Assembly: GCA_003427395.1 (NCBI GenBank) | Contig: BFEA01000099.1 | Location: forward strand, 3,222,124 to 3,286,123 | Source of the DNA: Chara braunii | Taxonomy: Eukaryota > Streptophyta > Charophyceae > Charales > Characeae | Reading direction: 5' to 3' | Length of the DNA: 64,000 nucleotides | Part shown: positions 31,812 through 43,132 of the stretch, in pieces | Layout of the letters: every line of letters starts with the position of its first letter | Numbering within the stretch: position 1 is the first letter of the stretch | Translations under genes and position numbers: made by a program | The notes under the pieces: model-generated | Told to the model about the DNA's origin: nothing | Seen by the model: the letters and a program-made list of their open reading frames with translations, nothing else | Database searches by the model: none

Positions 31812-32535
31812 CCCAATGTCTTGTTTCCCCAGTTAACAACCATGTCTGAGACTGCTGTAAATCGGTCAAATAAATTCTTGATCTCTTCCATGTTTGCTGT
31901 CGTGGCATCTATCATAATGGTCAAGTCATCTGCAAACATCGAGCAAACTGGAATCTCGTCCTTCGGAATAGCGGAGATCTGCAACCTCCTCAGGTCCTTA
32001 TTGGCGCGGAGGTTTGCTGCCAGCGCTTCCATTACTATGATGAAGAGGAAGGGTGCCAAAGGGTCCCCTTGGCGAACCGAGCGTTGCAGCGGAAATGTCG
32101 GTGCTATCCTGCCATTGACTTGGACACACGTAGTGGCGTTGTAGTGTAGTATTTCAGTCCAACGGCGAAATACTGGTCTAGAATTCATTTTTTCCATACA
32201 TTTGTCTAAGAATAGTCAGTCGACGTGGTCATACGTTTTTCAAAGCTAATGAAGACTACGCCCGCATTCTTTTTGTCTTGCCTTGTTAATTTAAGAAGTT
32301 CATCGACTAGTAGGATGTTATCTTGAATCCTGCGTCCTTTGACAAAACCGGTCTGCGTTGGGTGAATAATATCGTCCAGGATGATGGGTCGATTATTTGC
32401 TTTATTCATATCAATTATATTTGTTGAGAATCTGCTATTGGGCTCGCTATTCTTGTTCTTACTTTTCGAATTTGGGGCATTATTGAAGTCTCCCCAAACC
32501 AAAATAAAAGCTGCATGTCCGATTAAGAAAGACAC
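31715..32535 (-). pseudogene. LINE reverse transcriptase core
   Basis: The N-terminal piece (32206-32535) has TQTGFVKGRRIQDNILLVDE and ends in a broken frame near VVFISFEKR. The next piece (31715-32197) has SVRQGDPLAPFLFIIVMEAL, then CSMFADDLTIMID with the catalytic ADD. These are RT motifs of non-LTR retrotransposons. The break falls where the FxKAYD motif should be. Confidence 0.85.
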
Positions 32536-32545
32536 CTCTTTTTCA

Positions 32546-32920
32546 GGTGCCTTATATTAAAAAAAAAACAAAAAAAAAGAAGCAAGCCATGACAGCCTCG
32601 CCTAATCGGCGGAATGACTGAATAGCGGGCAACCTTGTATTTATTTATTTATTTAATGTTGTATTAAATTATATTAATTGCATTACCTATGTTGCTATTC
32701 ACTCGACTCACTGATGCAGGAAACCGCAAATAAAGAAATATTGTATTTTATTAATTGCATTACCTATATCATTAATTTTCAGCTTCACGTTACCGCCCCC
32801 CAATACTGAAAAGTTTATTTGGGAATATGTTTTTTCATTTTATTTTATTTTTTGCCCTGTTTTATTTTTGGTCAAGGTCTGCGTGTGCCAAGTTTTGTTA
32901 TAATGACCCTGGACGAACCC
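32546..32920. other. AT-rich spacer, no gene seen
   Basis: A-rich run at 32560, TTTATTTATT repeats at 32637 and two copies of TTAATTGCATTACCTAT about 75 bp apart. Nothing coding. Confidence 0.6.
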
Positions 32921-32924
32921 TGAA

Positions 32925-33400
32925 AATATACGGCTCTGTTAACCACTTCTCCTACTCTCCACATGTGGAAACGAGACTGAATCCTCCCCTAGAACCTGTC
33001 AAGATTAAAAGAGAGATTGTTTTTTTCTATTTTTTCGTTTGTGCATGTGGAGAGTCGTGGAGGGACGCCCAACGAATCTTTTTTATTTGCCCCCACTCCA
33101 CTACTCTCCAAATGTGAAAAATGAGATTGAATCCTCTCCTATAATTTGTTTTTCCTGTCTCTGCATATGAGAAGTCGTGAAGGGACGCCCAACGAATATT
33201 TTTTATTTTCTCCCACTCCACTACTCTCCAAATGTGAAAAACGAGATTGAATTTTCTCCTATGATTTGCTTTCCCCGTCTCTTCATGTGAGAAGTCGTAG
33301 AGCGAACCCCAAAGAACCTTTCTCCATTTGCCATCGCTCCACTGCTCTCCAAATGTGCAAAGTGACACTGAATCGTCCTCTAGATTATTGAAAGATATTT
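32925..33400. repeat. ~118-bp tandem repeat, four units
   Basis: CCACTCCACTACTCTCCAAATG followed by GARATTGAATCCTCTCCTA, then CATRTGAGAAGTCGTRGAGG and CGCCCAACGAATMTTTTT. Units begin near 32935 (partial), 33090, 33209 and 33336. Confidence 0.85.
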
Positions 33401-33673
33401 TGTTATTAGCTTTTGTCGTTTGTGAATGTATAATAACGGAGCAATGCCCAGCTAAAGTATTCCTCCTGCTAGACGTTAAGGGAGGGCTAATGACAAGGGC
33501 ACATAATACCATCTTTTCCTTCTTTTAGTTTTTTTTGTTTGTAGAAGAATCTCGACAGTTTCCAATATGACCCTTCCTGTGACAAATGGGAAACAGTCAA
33601 TGCTCAATGGTTTTCATACAACCCTTTCAAGAAATATAGGGGAAACTACGACAGAGTCACATAAATGAGTTAC

Positions 33674-33802
33674 AATTTGCACTACGAACCAAGATACAGT
33701 TTCAAATTACAGATCGGAAAATGTATACAACCTAACTTTTTGGCCAGGTAGGGTGCTCGAAGTGCAATTGCAAACTGTATCTTACCTCGTAGTGCAATTT
33801 TT
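33674..33802. repeat. Inverted repeat (foldback), ~128 bp
   Basis: TTTGCACTACGAACCAAGATAC followed by AGTTTCAAATT is mirrored by CAATTGCAAACTGTATCTTACCTCGTAGTGCAA. Arms of about 33 bp with few mismatches. No ORF. Possibly a MITE. Confidence 0.7.
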
Positions 33803-34390
33803 CACTCCTTTTTGTGAATCTAATGTCGTTACCCAAAGAATGTATGTGACTGGAATTCTGATCATTAGTCTTAGGGAATACATAACTGGAAGCAAGAAAA
33901 TGACTGCCATGTTTTGTTCCAGCTACTTTGCGGAGGTCCACCATAAGGGGCGTTACCGGTGTCAGCGAATGAATATCACCTACCGGCCTGTAAAGATTGG
34001 TTCACAATTTTTTATTGTCCCACCCATTGCGGCCTTAACAATTTTTTGCGCATAGAGGGATCTAAGTTCGAAGAAAAGTTACTCGAAAGTGGTTTAATGT
34101 GCTTATTGAGGAAGCAATTCAAGAAAATAGCCACCCTTACATCAGTGTTGCGGTGTAGCTCCCTTGCCTTCAACATATTGTCAGCCATGCAAATCCAGTC
34201 TGTGCCCGGGCCAATATCAGCGACCTTCCCAAAAAACCTGGTTTTGAAGGTATTATTTTTCCTGCCCCCCCTTTGGTTTCTATAAAAACTCCCTGGCTAC
34301 ACCCTCGATCGCCTTCAGCATGTCCTTTGAGAACTTTCTTATTGCGACCACATACCATAGGAGCACAAAAACCGACGCCCTTTCAACTAG
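33803..34390. other. Unassigned stretch
   Basis: Overlapping ORFs of 100 and 108 codons on the plus strand (33753-34285) have no recognisable domain. I cannot support a gene. Confidence 0.4.
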
Positions 34391-34552
34391 TGATTGACCC
34401 ATTAGCTTAGTGGGTAGCGCACCGATAAAAAATGCACATTGTGCATGAGGGTGTGGGTTCAAGTCCCCGCGCCCTTGCACATGGACACCGGTGGGCGTTA
34501 ACTTACGCACAACGGTTTTCGCATAGCGAATGCTCGGAGCCCATTTTTTTTG
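34390..34552 (+). mobile_element. tRNA-derived SINE head, third type
   Basis: A box TTAGCTTAGTGGGTAGCGC (34402) and B box GGGTTCAAGTCCCCGCG (34455), 54 bp apart, followed by ~80 bp of body and a T run at 34544. The acceptor arms do not pair. A related GTGGGTTCGAGACTGCC follows at about 34577. Confidence 0.55.
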
Positions 34553-34679
34553 GTGCCTGCATTGTAAGATGCATATTGTGGGTTCGAGACTGCCTGCGCT
34601 CAGATGGATTGTTTGTGGCGCATGCTACAAGTAGGCTTAGTAGCTTGAATTGCGCCCTCTCTTAGAAGGTCCTCTTCGA

Positions 34680-35087
34680 TTGAACCCCAATGCATTCGCA
34701 TCTTAGGACGGGGTATCCCTTATGGGGGACGGTTGTGGGGGATGGTGCATCAAATTGTGTAGGTTGTTATATGGGGGTTTTGGATTTTCCTGTACTTGTC
34801 AGATTGTCATGACTCAACACATGGAATTGTCTTGGTTGTCTGGTTGACTATTGTCCTAGTCATACCGATAGACCATCTGTCAGAATTTGAGTCGGAGGTG
34901 AGGTACGTATAAGAGTTTTATACGGCGACCTTATGACTCGCTCATGGTACACTCATTGTAATTGGGGGGGTTCATTGGGCATCTGGATATCGTAAAGGTC
35001 TTTCGTTTCGGTTCGATGCCCTTCTTTGAGTGCTTGGGTGATGCAAGCGTTGATAGCCTCAGTTGGTTGCTCAGGGCCCTGTCCATA
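34680..35087. other. No gene seen
   Basis: No ORF longer than about 90 codons and no repeat recognised apart from the boundary with the LTR at 35088. Confidence 0.5.
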
Positions 35088-36405
35088 TGTTACATGCCGA
35101 GTTGGGCGATGTATGTATAAACCGAGGATCCGCAATGTGATAAAAAAGACTGAATGGACAATGCAGTGCAAGTGGAATCTCAACAAGCAATGTGCATTCT
35201 GATAAATACAAAATGGTGCTTTATAGTGCAAGGAAGACTTAGATACAAATCCTGACCTGACCGGGACTGACCTCTACCACGTAGTGTAAGACAACGCAGT
35301 AGAATGTTGGAATACCAATGACTAGCCCAATCAACGATTCAATGTTGCATCGAAGACCAAACATACATCATGCTCATCACAAGGTGTGAAGGGGCTTGGC
35401 GCTGTACATAGGAAGGAAGCGCCAGGTCCAGACATACACAGACGAAGAGAACGAGATCAGATGAAGAAGAGGAAGGGGGAGATGGGAAAGTTGTCAACAC
35501 CGAGTCTCGTTACAAGTCCCAAATAATCCCTCTTCAAAACGTCTGAAGTCCAATGTCGAGTATGGATCCAAATGTCACCAAACTCTCTCTCTCTCCCTCG
35601 TAGTCTGCTGAAGAAGTGAAGTCGGATAGCAAGAGGGTGAGAAGGAGATGGTGGACTGAGAAGAGGAAGAAGAAGAACTCTCTCTCTCATGTGCCAGGTA
35701 CTAACCTGTGAAGATGGCGCTGTGCTGCAGGTACCTCGAAGACGAAACTAGAGCAATGGCGCTGCAGGTAAGTCTCTCTGGCCTCCGCCCAATCTCTCTC
35801 TCTATAGTACTACTCTAGCTGCTATGACACCCAACGCTGAAGACTACAGCTAACACTACTAGTGCCCAGCGCTGAAGACTAATGCTAACGCTACTACTAC
35901 TTTTGCAACGCTCCTCCACATTGTTGTTGGCGAATCCTGAAGACTACCTCCTGCCTCCTGAACTGCACGTGAAGTGTCTGGGAAGTACCTAGGAACTACA
36001 TGCATGCCTGCAGGGCGGGCCAGTCCTATGTAGTGCTCGCCCGTCCAGGAGGTTGCTCTTGCCAACGCCGAAACGTGCCAGACTCGGGCGTTGAAGCTCA
36101 ACGAGGGGTTGTCTTGAAAACAGGCCCGAAATGGCCTGTGCTAACCCTGGTTTGTTGCCTGAGTTTCAGGGCAGGTCGAACTGATGAGGGCCCGAAAATG
36201 ACCCTCAGTTTCAGGCTGAAAACGCTGATGCTCGGAAAGACCCCGATTTACCCTGAAACGACACATGGCCTGTAGACCCTTGTTTTCAGGCTTTCAGGTT
36301 GAAACGACACAGGGCCTGTAGGCCCTTGTTTTCAGGCTTTTGGCCTGAAAACGTCACAAACCTGGAAATGGCCCGTTCAGCCTGTTGCAGGCGCAGCATG
36401 TAACA
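35088..36405 (-). mobile_element. 3' LTR of a Ty3/Gypsy chromovirus
   Basis: On the minus strand it begins TGTTACATGCTGCGCCTGC and ends GCCCAACTCGGCATGTAACA, so the ends form a 10-bp TGTTACATGC/GCATGTAACA inverted pair of LTR type. A polypurine tract precedes it directly, and an integrase C-terminus with chromodomain lies upstream. A solo copy of the same LTR is at 60959-62390 in plus orientation. Length here is 1318 bp. No 5' LTR is seen to the right. Confidence 0.85.
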
Positions 36406-36418
36406 CCCCCCCCTCCTT
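36406..36418 (-). other. Polypurine tract of the chromovirus
   Basis: AAGGAGGGGGGGG on the minus strand directly abuts TGTTACATG, the LTR start. This is the expected plus-strand primer site and fixes the element's orientation. Confidence 0.85.
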
Positions 36419-36499
36419 ATGAAGTCAACCCGGGTCGAGGGCGAAGCTGACGATCTGAAGGTGGAACCTAGACGCGGGTGCGACGTGGAGCCGAAGATA

Positions 36500-36880
36500 C
36501 CGACTTGCCTTGCATTTAGTGTTCGTAGCGTTTGAGAACATTCGGAGCTATTGCTTGGAGTTCCGCACGGGTTAACCAGCGGTTAGCTTTGTGAGTGCAG
36601 TACGCAAAATGTACCAAGTACTCGGTTGGCCTATTGTCATAGCGTCGCTGGGAGATGATGTCGCCGACCTCCTGAAAATCGTCCATAGAGGGTGGGTCTT
36701 GCGTTGCGAACGTCGCCCGAGAAAATCGTCATGTTCCGCTGGCGTGTAAAGAGCTAACCTGAAGCAATGAAAGACAAGGTAGACCGGCAAGTGGGCGGAC
36801 ACTTGAATAGTGAAGGAAGGTCCCTCGGGTGCATCCCCAACGGGTGCCACGATCGGCTAGGGCCACGACTTGACTTTCAC
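36500..36880 (-). pseudogene. Chromovirus integrase C-terminus and chromodomain
   Basis: Minus strand: PVYLVFHCFRLALYTP corresponds to the integrase tail motif H-P-V-F-H-V-S-x-L-x-P-Y. After one frameshift near 36670 comes DDFQEVGDIISQRRYDNRPT, EYLVHFAYCTHKANRW and LTRAELQAIAPNVLKRYE, which fit the chromodomain pattern (a V-E-x-I-L type start, an E-Y-L-V-K-W type core, and a W followed by an acidic helix). Chromodomains of this group direct integration to marked chromatin. The remaining integrase is absent, so the element is truncated. Confidence 0.8.
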
Positions 36881-36899
36881 TCAACATTTTAGGCGTCAT

Positions 36900-37265
36900 T
36901 GCGGGGCCCTCAGAAGATTTAAAGCACCAAGACCCTTCCTTCTCCTTCCCTTCTTATTCTAATTATAATCTGTGGTTCGGAGAGGAAGGTGGGAGGTGGG
37001 GTTGCAACCCACAAGACCACAACGAAACCTTGTGGGAGGTCCACCCACCAATTGCGGGAGCTTTACCAGAACATATGAGGAGTTGTGGAGGTAGGTGCCC
37101 TGTGTGAACCCGCTAATCCTCGATCAATATCTCTCTCTACACTGATTACTATGTATGTGTATATCCCTATGAACCTTGCTTTTATTCAGAACTTAATTTA
37201 AGATTCAGTAAAAGAAATGCATGTTTGAAGTTCATCTACTTTACTGTCTGAAATTCAGACTGAAG
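36900..37265. other. Non-coding stretch
   Basis: Contains the small inverted words TTGCAACCCACAAGACCACAA and CTTGTGGGAGGTCCACCC, but no ORF or domain. Confidence 0.45.
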
Positions 37266-37269
37266 AGGA

Positions 37270-38050
37270 TGAATTGGGGGGAAGGTGGAAGGAAGATGTT
37301 TCATTGGGTCCCCAAAGGGTCAGGCAATGTAGCCTCGGTTTGGTCTGACCTCTTTAGACAATGTGACTTTGGTCAGGTCTGATTGCTGCAGTTTTTGTTA
37401 ATTTGTCTTCTTGGCAGTCAAAGAATGTGGCTTTGGTCGGGTATTCTAGGAACCCCAGGAGCCAAAATTTTGGATCGGATTTCGACCCAAAAACTCAATT
37501 TTAATTTCGTTTAAAAAATATAATATGTCCATTTTGACGAAATGACTGTTCATTGGTCAGGTCTGGTTGTTGTGTTTGTGGTGATCTGCATCTTGAAGGG
37601 GTTTGAGAGTTAGGTAATGTGACCACAATGGTTTGACCGAACTACTTGTTTTTTCGTAGGGAAGTGATGACTAAACAATGTGGCTTCGGTTTGGCTTAGT
37701 CTGAGGTCGCGAACATAACAAGAACCCGAGAATAATATTTTATATATAAATATATTTATATTATTAAACAAAGTTGGTCAGACAATGTGGCTTCGGTTTT
37801 ATCTGACTATAGCCTATCACAAAGAAGAAGGGAATACTTAATTAATAATATAATGAGTATATTGAAAGGCAGACTGAGCAATGTGGCTTCGATTTGGCTC
37901 ACTCAGTCTTAGTCTTCAAAAGATTAAAGGCTCAAAAATGTATTATAAGTTATAACTTGGATATCAAATACTTGGCAGGGCGAGACAATGTGGCCGCAAG
38001 GTTTGGTGTGGTTAACTAGTTTAACCTTGTCGATATAAAGTACTTGTTCC
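37270..38050. repeat. Degenerate tandem repeats with CAATGTGGCTTCGGTTTGGTCTGA core
   Basis: Seven cores near 37327, 37360, 37427, 37678, 37784, 37881 and 37984, with irregular spacing and AT-rich filler. Possibly related in inverted orientation to the 830-1410 array. Confidence 0.65.
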
Positions 38051-38270
38051 CTATAGGCAACTTAACCAATTCCCAAAATGGAGCGGACAAAAGCCGACCC
38101 CCTAAATCTGCCAAGTGCCACTGTGGGTAATGACTGGCGCAGTTTTAGAGCCCCGCTAAACTTGCACATTTCGAAACTCACACCATAACCGCTTTGTCTT
38201 TTCTTGCCTATTTCAAACTAGAAGTATATCACAGTCACAGTTTCATCCCGGGCCCCCAAAAAAGAAGGAC

Positions 38271-38615
38271 ATGAGGGGCTTACTAGAAGGGACTACAAAT
38301 TATATTTCCATGAGTGGACTGCGGTCCGTGCCACAACCCGAATGCGACCCCTATCTGACTTCCCAGACCCTTTTCCCCACTAACCCCGCTTGCTTGTCGG
38401 CTTGCATAGGTACTTTGGAAAGCATTGAGAACAACAGGAAAAAACCTGTGTTTAAGGTGTTATTATCTTTTTGGGAGTGTCGGTTAATATCTTTCAGTGT
38501 CGGAGCATCCTTGCAGGCAACAGTGGTTTGTTTAGCAAGGACGACGGCAGGTGTACAAGGTGGAGAAGAAGCTACATGGAATGCAGGGAGGAAGAAGCAT
38601 AAAAAATTCGGTTGA
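38271..38615 (+). other. Unassigned ORF, 114 codons
   Basis: Open from ATG to stop with mixed composition (MRGLLEGTTNYISMSGLRSV...) and no recognised domain. It directly precedes a LINE 3' tail, so it may be part of a decayed element. A 128-codon ORF overlaps on the other strand. Weak as a gene. Confidence 0.25.
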
Positions 38616-38694
38616 GAGGCCCCACTGACAGCCAGGCGCCAGGAGCAGGGACACGAGGCACCTATCCCGTTCTTAGTTTGTGTCCTCGATATCC

Positions 38695-38912
38695 CGAAAG
38701 TTGAAGCCAGGTGATGGGCCCCGGTGCTCAGACACACGTCAAGACATGAACTTTATTGTAATTGGGAGAATTTGGGATGTTGGGCCTGTTTTCCAGCAGC
38801 CAAGACCCCTCACAGATAGCCTGGGGCACCCAGCAACAGGCCTACTAGGGGAGGATGCTCATACCACCTCCCCTAGTAGGCTCAGGTTGGTAATTCAGAA
38901 AAAAAAAGAACA
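38695..38912 (+). mobile_element. LINE 3' tail, 5'-truncated copy with perfect hairpin
   Basis: Begins GAAGCCAGGTGATGGGCCCC, continues with TTGGGCCTGTTTTCCAGCAG and has a 14-bp perfect hairpin CCTACTAGGGGAGG/CCTCCCCTAGTAGG (38841-38880) before an A-rich end. Similar tails are at 39745, 43466 and 56620. Confidence 0.65.
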
Positions 38913-39085
38913 AGCACAACCCGCTTTCCAGCAGCAGGTTTTAGCCATCCTTTTCTGATGAACAAGAGTCTAGGAAGGAGGAAAGGGGGAACGGCAGAAA
39001 GAATAACACTTGTTGGAATTTTGCTTGGGTCTAAAACGGTGAAGAGGTGCAGAGGTATTCTTAGGCATTAAACCGCCAGTACCTT

Positions 39086-39615
39086 TCAGGTTGCCTTTCC
39101 AAATCGGTCCGCGGCCAGTTTCCGAAGCTGCCCGAAAAAGTGAAGGCTCTGCAAATTATGCCACTGGCGGAGGGTATATATTTTGGAGTCTCCAACTGTC
39201 TCAGCCTCTTTTAATTTCCAAAGAAGAATTTTGGTGTTGAGGGGCTCCACGATTTGACGGTAAGTATCGAGCGCAGCCCTCTTATTATGCTGTCGGCAAT
39301 TCTTCCTTTCATTTTCTTGCGTTCTTTGTTCCTTCCCCCCCCCCTCCTCTTTAGTCGCCCATCCGTTGTCCCATAAAACACATGAGACTTTCTCTCGAGG
39401 ATGCCCAGCCTCGCCGCGACCAGTAGCTAGGCAGGCGACCACCTCAGGATTTGCAAGGAGCTTTGTCACATGTGAACTGTGTGTGTGTGTGTGTGTGTAT
39501 GGAGGATGGCGGCACGCAAACGACATTGCCATGGATAAGGCCATAGCAAACTTCTGAAGTCCCGCCTTAGCAAACTTCGTCGCGGCGGGAGTTACGATGT
39601 TCGCTATGTCGTTAG

Positions 39616-39679
<64 letters not shown>

Positions 39680-39769
39680 AATGCAGATCTCAGTTTTTCT
39701 CAGTCCAATAATCCTCATGTATTTCTCTCTACTCCAATATATACAAGGGACACTGGACCCTGTTTCCAA
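39086..39769 (-). other. Unassigned minus-strand ORF, 227 codons, interrupted by (CT)n repeats
   Basis: The C-terminal 90 codons (about 39086-39360) look protein-like: HNKRAALDTYRQIVEPLNTK, then ILLWKLKEAETVGD and HNLQSLHFFGQLRKLAADRF. The N-terminal half includes an S/L run from the (AG)n microsatellite at 39620-39678. I recognise no family. It could be an exon of a captured gene or a retroelement piece, bordered on the right by a LINE tail (39745). Confidence 0.3.
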
Positions 39770-39905
39770 CAGGTGATGTTCCCCACCAATAGATGGAGTG
39801 GTCAGTAATCGGCTTACTAGGGATGGCTTCTCGTATTACCCCCCCTAGTAGGTCCGCTTTGGCCTTGTTTAAAAGAAAGAAAAAAAAAAGAAAAAAAAAG
39901 AAAAA
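39745..39905 (+). mobile_element. LINE 3' tail, 5'-truncated copy
   Basis: AGGGACACTGGACCCTGTTT, CCCCACCAATAGATGGAG, then an imperfect hairpin CTTACTAGGG/CCCTAGTAGG (39813-39852) and an A-rich tail with poly(A) to about 39905. The match to the LINE 1 tail extends over the whole 3' UTR. Confidence 0.75.
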
Positions 39906-40406
39906 AATGAATCAAAATGATTTATTTTTACCATTTTCAATTCTGTTCCTTCAAACTCAATCTCAATTTGGAATCCTGGAAACTGAGATTTTTTTTCTAA
40001 ATTTTGAGCATACGAAAAGAAGTTAAAAAACAACATTTTTTTGTCGTTTTTTTGTCCCCATAACGTCGGATGATCAGATCATCGGATGTCGTGGCGACGC
40101 CCGATGATCTGATCATCGGATGTATGTTGATGGTACTTTACGTTGAGATAGTACATCACATGGACAAAGTGAGATAACCACTTTCTCACCCAACGAACAA
40201 TGAAATTTTGACAAAGTCCACTTTCGTGAATTAAAAAAAAAATATTAGTTTTAATGAAATGTCAATTTGGACTCTGGAGAGGTTTGCAGAACAGCGGTCT
40301 GTATGTGGCCATCCTGTGGCCATCCTGTTCCTGACGGATGCCTGCATCTAAACTGGGTAATGTTCCCAGTAATTTTTCTTCCGGGTGGAACATTCAAGAT
40401 AACATC

Positions 40407-40964
40407 CTGCTAATCAATGAGTTAATTAAGCTATCAAGACAATCTAAACATAATGTTGCGTTTATTTTTATAGATTTCAAAAAAGCTTATGATCATGTGG
40501 ACTGAATTTTTTTGGATAAATGTTTGGATAAATTTAATTTTGGACCTAATTTTAGGAGATGGATTAAGATCCCCCATGAGAATGCTACGACAAAGGTGAT
40601 GTTGAATGGTAATGTTGCCCCTCCCATATCCTTACAACGATCGGTTAGGCAAGGAGACCCCATCGCCCCATTACGATTTGTAATCATTATGGCCGCTCTC
40701 GCAGCCAACATCCGTCAACATAAGGATATCAAGAGAATCCGTGTCACCTCTATCCCTGAGGATGCCATACCAGTTTGCTCTTTGTTTGCAGATGACCTAT
40801 CCTTAATGGTTGATGCATCAAAAGAAAACCTAAAAACCATTCAAAGGGTGATGGATGAATTTTGTAAGTTTTCTGACATGAGAGTTAACTGGGAAAACAA
40901 AACGTTGGGATGGTGGCTCCACTATCAAGGAGGTAGACCACCGGATAGACCCAGGATAAAATGA
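40407..40964 (+). pseudogene. LINE 2 reverse transcriptase core
   Basis: FIFIDFKKAYDHVD (with a stop directly after), then SVRQGDPIAPLRFVIIMAAL and CSLFADDLSLMVDASKEN. All main RT motifs are present, including ADD, with one in-frame stop near 40502. Confidence 0.85.
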
Positions 40965-41125
40965 ATTTCCCCGAAAACCCCAATAAGGGTCTTGGGGATT
41001 TCCTTTTCTGCTCAAGGCAAACCAACCACCAAGAATGTGGTGATCATGGAGCAATCGTTTTATAAATTGGAATTGTGGAAGGATAAACATACTTCTATAT
41101 TTAGGAGACTCTTGATATCAACAAT

Positions 41126-41719
41126 GTGGTGATAGCCTTTATTTGGTATAAATCAGCAGTATGGGCCTTGGACAAACCTGCCATAAAGACAATCCAACGA
41201 CAGCTTGTTGCTTTTCTCTGGCGTCGTAACCATAAATGTGTTAATGTGATCAGTAGAGTGACATTGTTATCTATAATCCAACCTAAAGGTAAAGGTGGGC
41301 TTGGGATCATTGATCCCACCACCCAAGCCATGACTCTGTCATTCCAGTGGATTAAGCGTCTTCTCTTCAACCCTCAGACCCCCTGGAGTAAGTTAGCTAG
41401 TGAACAAATCAGGAGACTAGCCCCACCCACTTCAGAAGAAGTGGATCCTCTCATGTGGTTGGAGAATAGATCGTGGTCACTCCCAAAAAAATCCTCATCA
41501 GCGGTTGGTATTCCTGATCCCTCAGGTCGCCAAGCGGCTAGGGCGGATTTAGTAAAGGATCCCTTCTGGATTGACCTATTAAAAATATGGAGAAAACTTC
41601 CTCTTCCAGATAAAGTGTTACCAGAAAGATGGGAAGAGGAATGTCAACAATCATTATTTAACAACACTTTGATCAGGGATTCTCAAGGCTGCACCCTCGA
41701 TTGCGCAGTATCATCTTGA
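41126..41719 (+). pseudogene. LINE 2 RT connection region
   Basis: AFIWYKSAVWALDKPAIKTI, RQLVAFLWRRNHKCVNVIS and LSIIQPKGKGGLGIIDPTTQ match LINE 1 at 31293-31811. The frame stops at 41719. Confidence 0.75.
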
Positions 41720-42088
41720 AAAGGGTGGATAAAAAAAAGAATTACTCGTATAAAGGACATATGGAGCACTGCTGACAAAGACTGGATTAGCCCACAGACT
41801 CTCCGCGATAAAATAAGATATTGTCATATTCCGGTAGAAGCCCTAGAAAAAATAATTGATATAATACCCCTGGACTGGATCAGAATACTTAAGAAAGGGT
41901 CTTCCCTTTCCCCAAATGACAGGGTGTCCATTTCGTTTCACCCAGGAATAGTTGGGAACATATTGGAAGTCCGTACTTCAAGGGATATTCTGGTGACGTT
42001 ATTTGTGATGGGAGAGGATGGGTTTCTCACACCAATATCTCATCAGCAGACAGGGTGGTTCAAGAATGATACTCTCTTTTGAATCAGG

Positions 42089-43132
42089 GTGCTTTTAGTT
42101 GAAGGAAAATTGTTGGCCTATAAGCAAGACACCCCCATCTCCCATCTTCCCCTTGATCCAATCTGCTGGTCTTGGTCTTCACACAACCCATCAGGATCAG
42201 CCCATATCAGGACGCTTCATACTCTATCGATTAAATTTGTATACAGGATGCTTAGGCCTAAGGTGTGCCTTAAGGATAGAGTTCGGAACCGGTGGATGAG
42301 TCATCTAAGGGTCGGAATGGAAGAACTACGCTCAGTCAAGTGGTTTCAGCTTTCCAAAACAAAGCCTGCCAAAATTGCTTCTCTTCAACGGCAAATAACA
42401 CATCGTTGTCTACAGACTAACGACTGGCTTATTGATAGAACTTCACTAGAACAGAAAGGAAAAACTTCCCCCTGATGCAAGTTTTGTAAATCTGCCTTTC
42501 CTTCCAAACTTATTCCAGAAACCTTAGAACACATATTCTTGCAATGCCCAGGATCGATGTGGTTATGACGTTGGTGGGATAGAATTTGGAATCTGATCGC
42601 AACATCCCTCCCTTGGTCATGGAACTGGAGAGCCCTATTACTTGAAACTTGGAATCCGTCACAAGTGGATGCCTTCACACTTAATTTATTTAAGATTGCT
42701 AGGAGAGCGGTTATGTGGGCACTGTGGGTTCGTAGGTGCACCCATGAGATGGAAGACGCTCGGCTTGATGGCCCGGAATTTACTGACACCATCAAATAGC
42801 AAATCCAGGTTGAAATCACAGCCAGGTGGGAAACTTTGAAGGAAAAGCTTAAATTTTTCTCCTTAGAAAGAGACATCAAACAACACATCCAAACATTCAA
42901 TCAAGACTGGCTTGGCGGGGAACAAGGAGGAAGGGTGGGACGGGTGGAATGGGAGAAAAGGCAGGAAAATGGTTCAGAAAAAGATTCATGGAATTATCGA
43001 CTTATCTTTAATGACTGGTGTAATATTGATCCCAGCATTCCAATGAGTCCACCTTCAGATTTTCCAGATCCCTTTTTCCCGTTAGGTATGCCGTTGGTTC
43101 CAATTTCATGGTATGCGCAAGATGTTGTTTGA
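42089..43132 (+). pseudogene. LINE 2 zf-RVT domain and C-terminus
   Basis: KIASLQRQITHRCLQTNDWL, then after a stop CKFCKSAFPSKLIPETLEH and FLQCPGSMW, then the C-terminal helix-rich piece RDIKQHIQTFNQDWLGGEQG. At least three stops interrupt the trace. Confidence 0.75.

Larger units (their letters stand above)
29039..32545 (-). mobile_element. L1-like LINE, 5'-truncated, inserted in the Gypsy element
   Basis: Reading leftwards on the minus strand: RT, connection region, zf-RVT domain, 3' UTR with the motif GGACGCTGGACCCGGTTTCC, a hairpin and a tail of about 17 A. The 5' end lies at about 32545, inside the RT fingers, so endonuclease and ORF1 are missing. Frames are broken at several points. 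The second LINE at 40385-43567 is the same family. Confidence 0.85.

Noticed and set aside
36184-36215. ACTGATGAGGGCCCGAAAATG as a possible hammerhead in the LTR
   Set aside because: Stem II would be GGGCCC with no loop, and the homologous LTR at about 61150 has lost CTGATGA.
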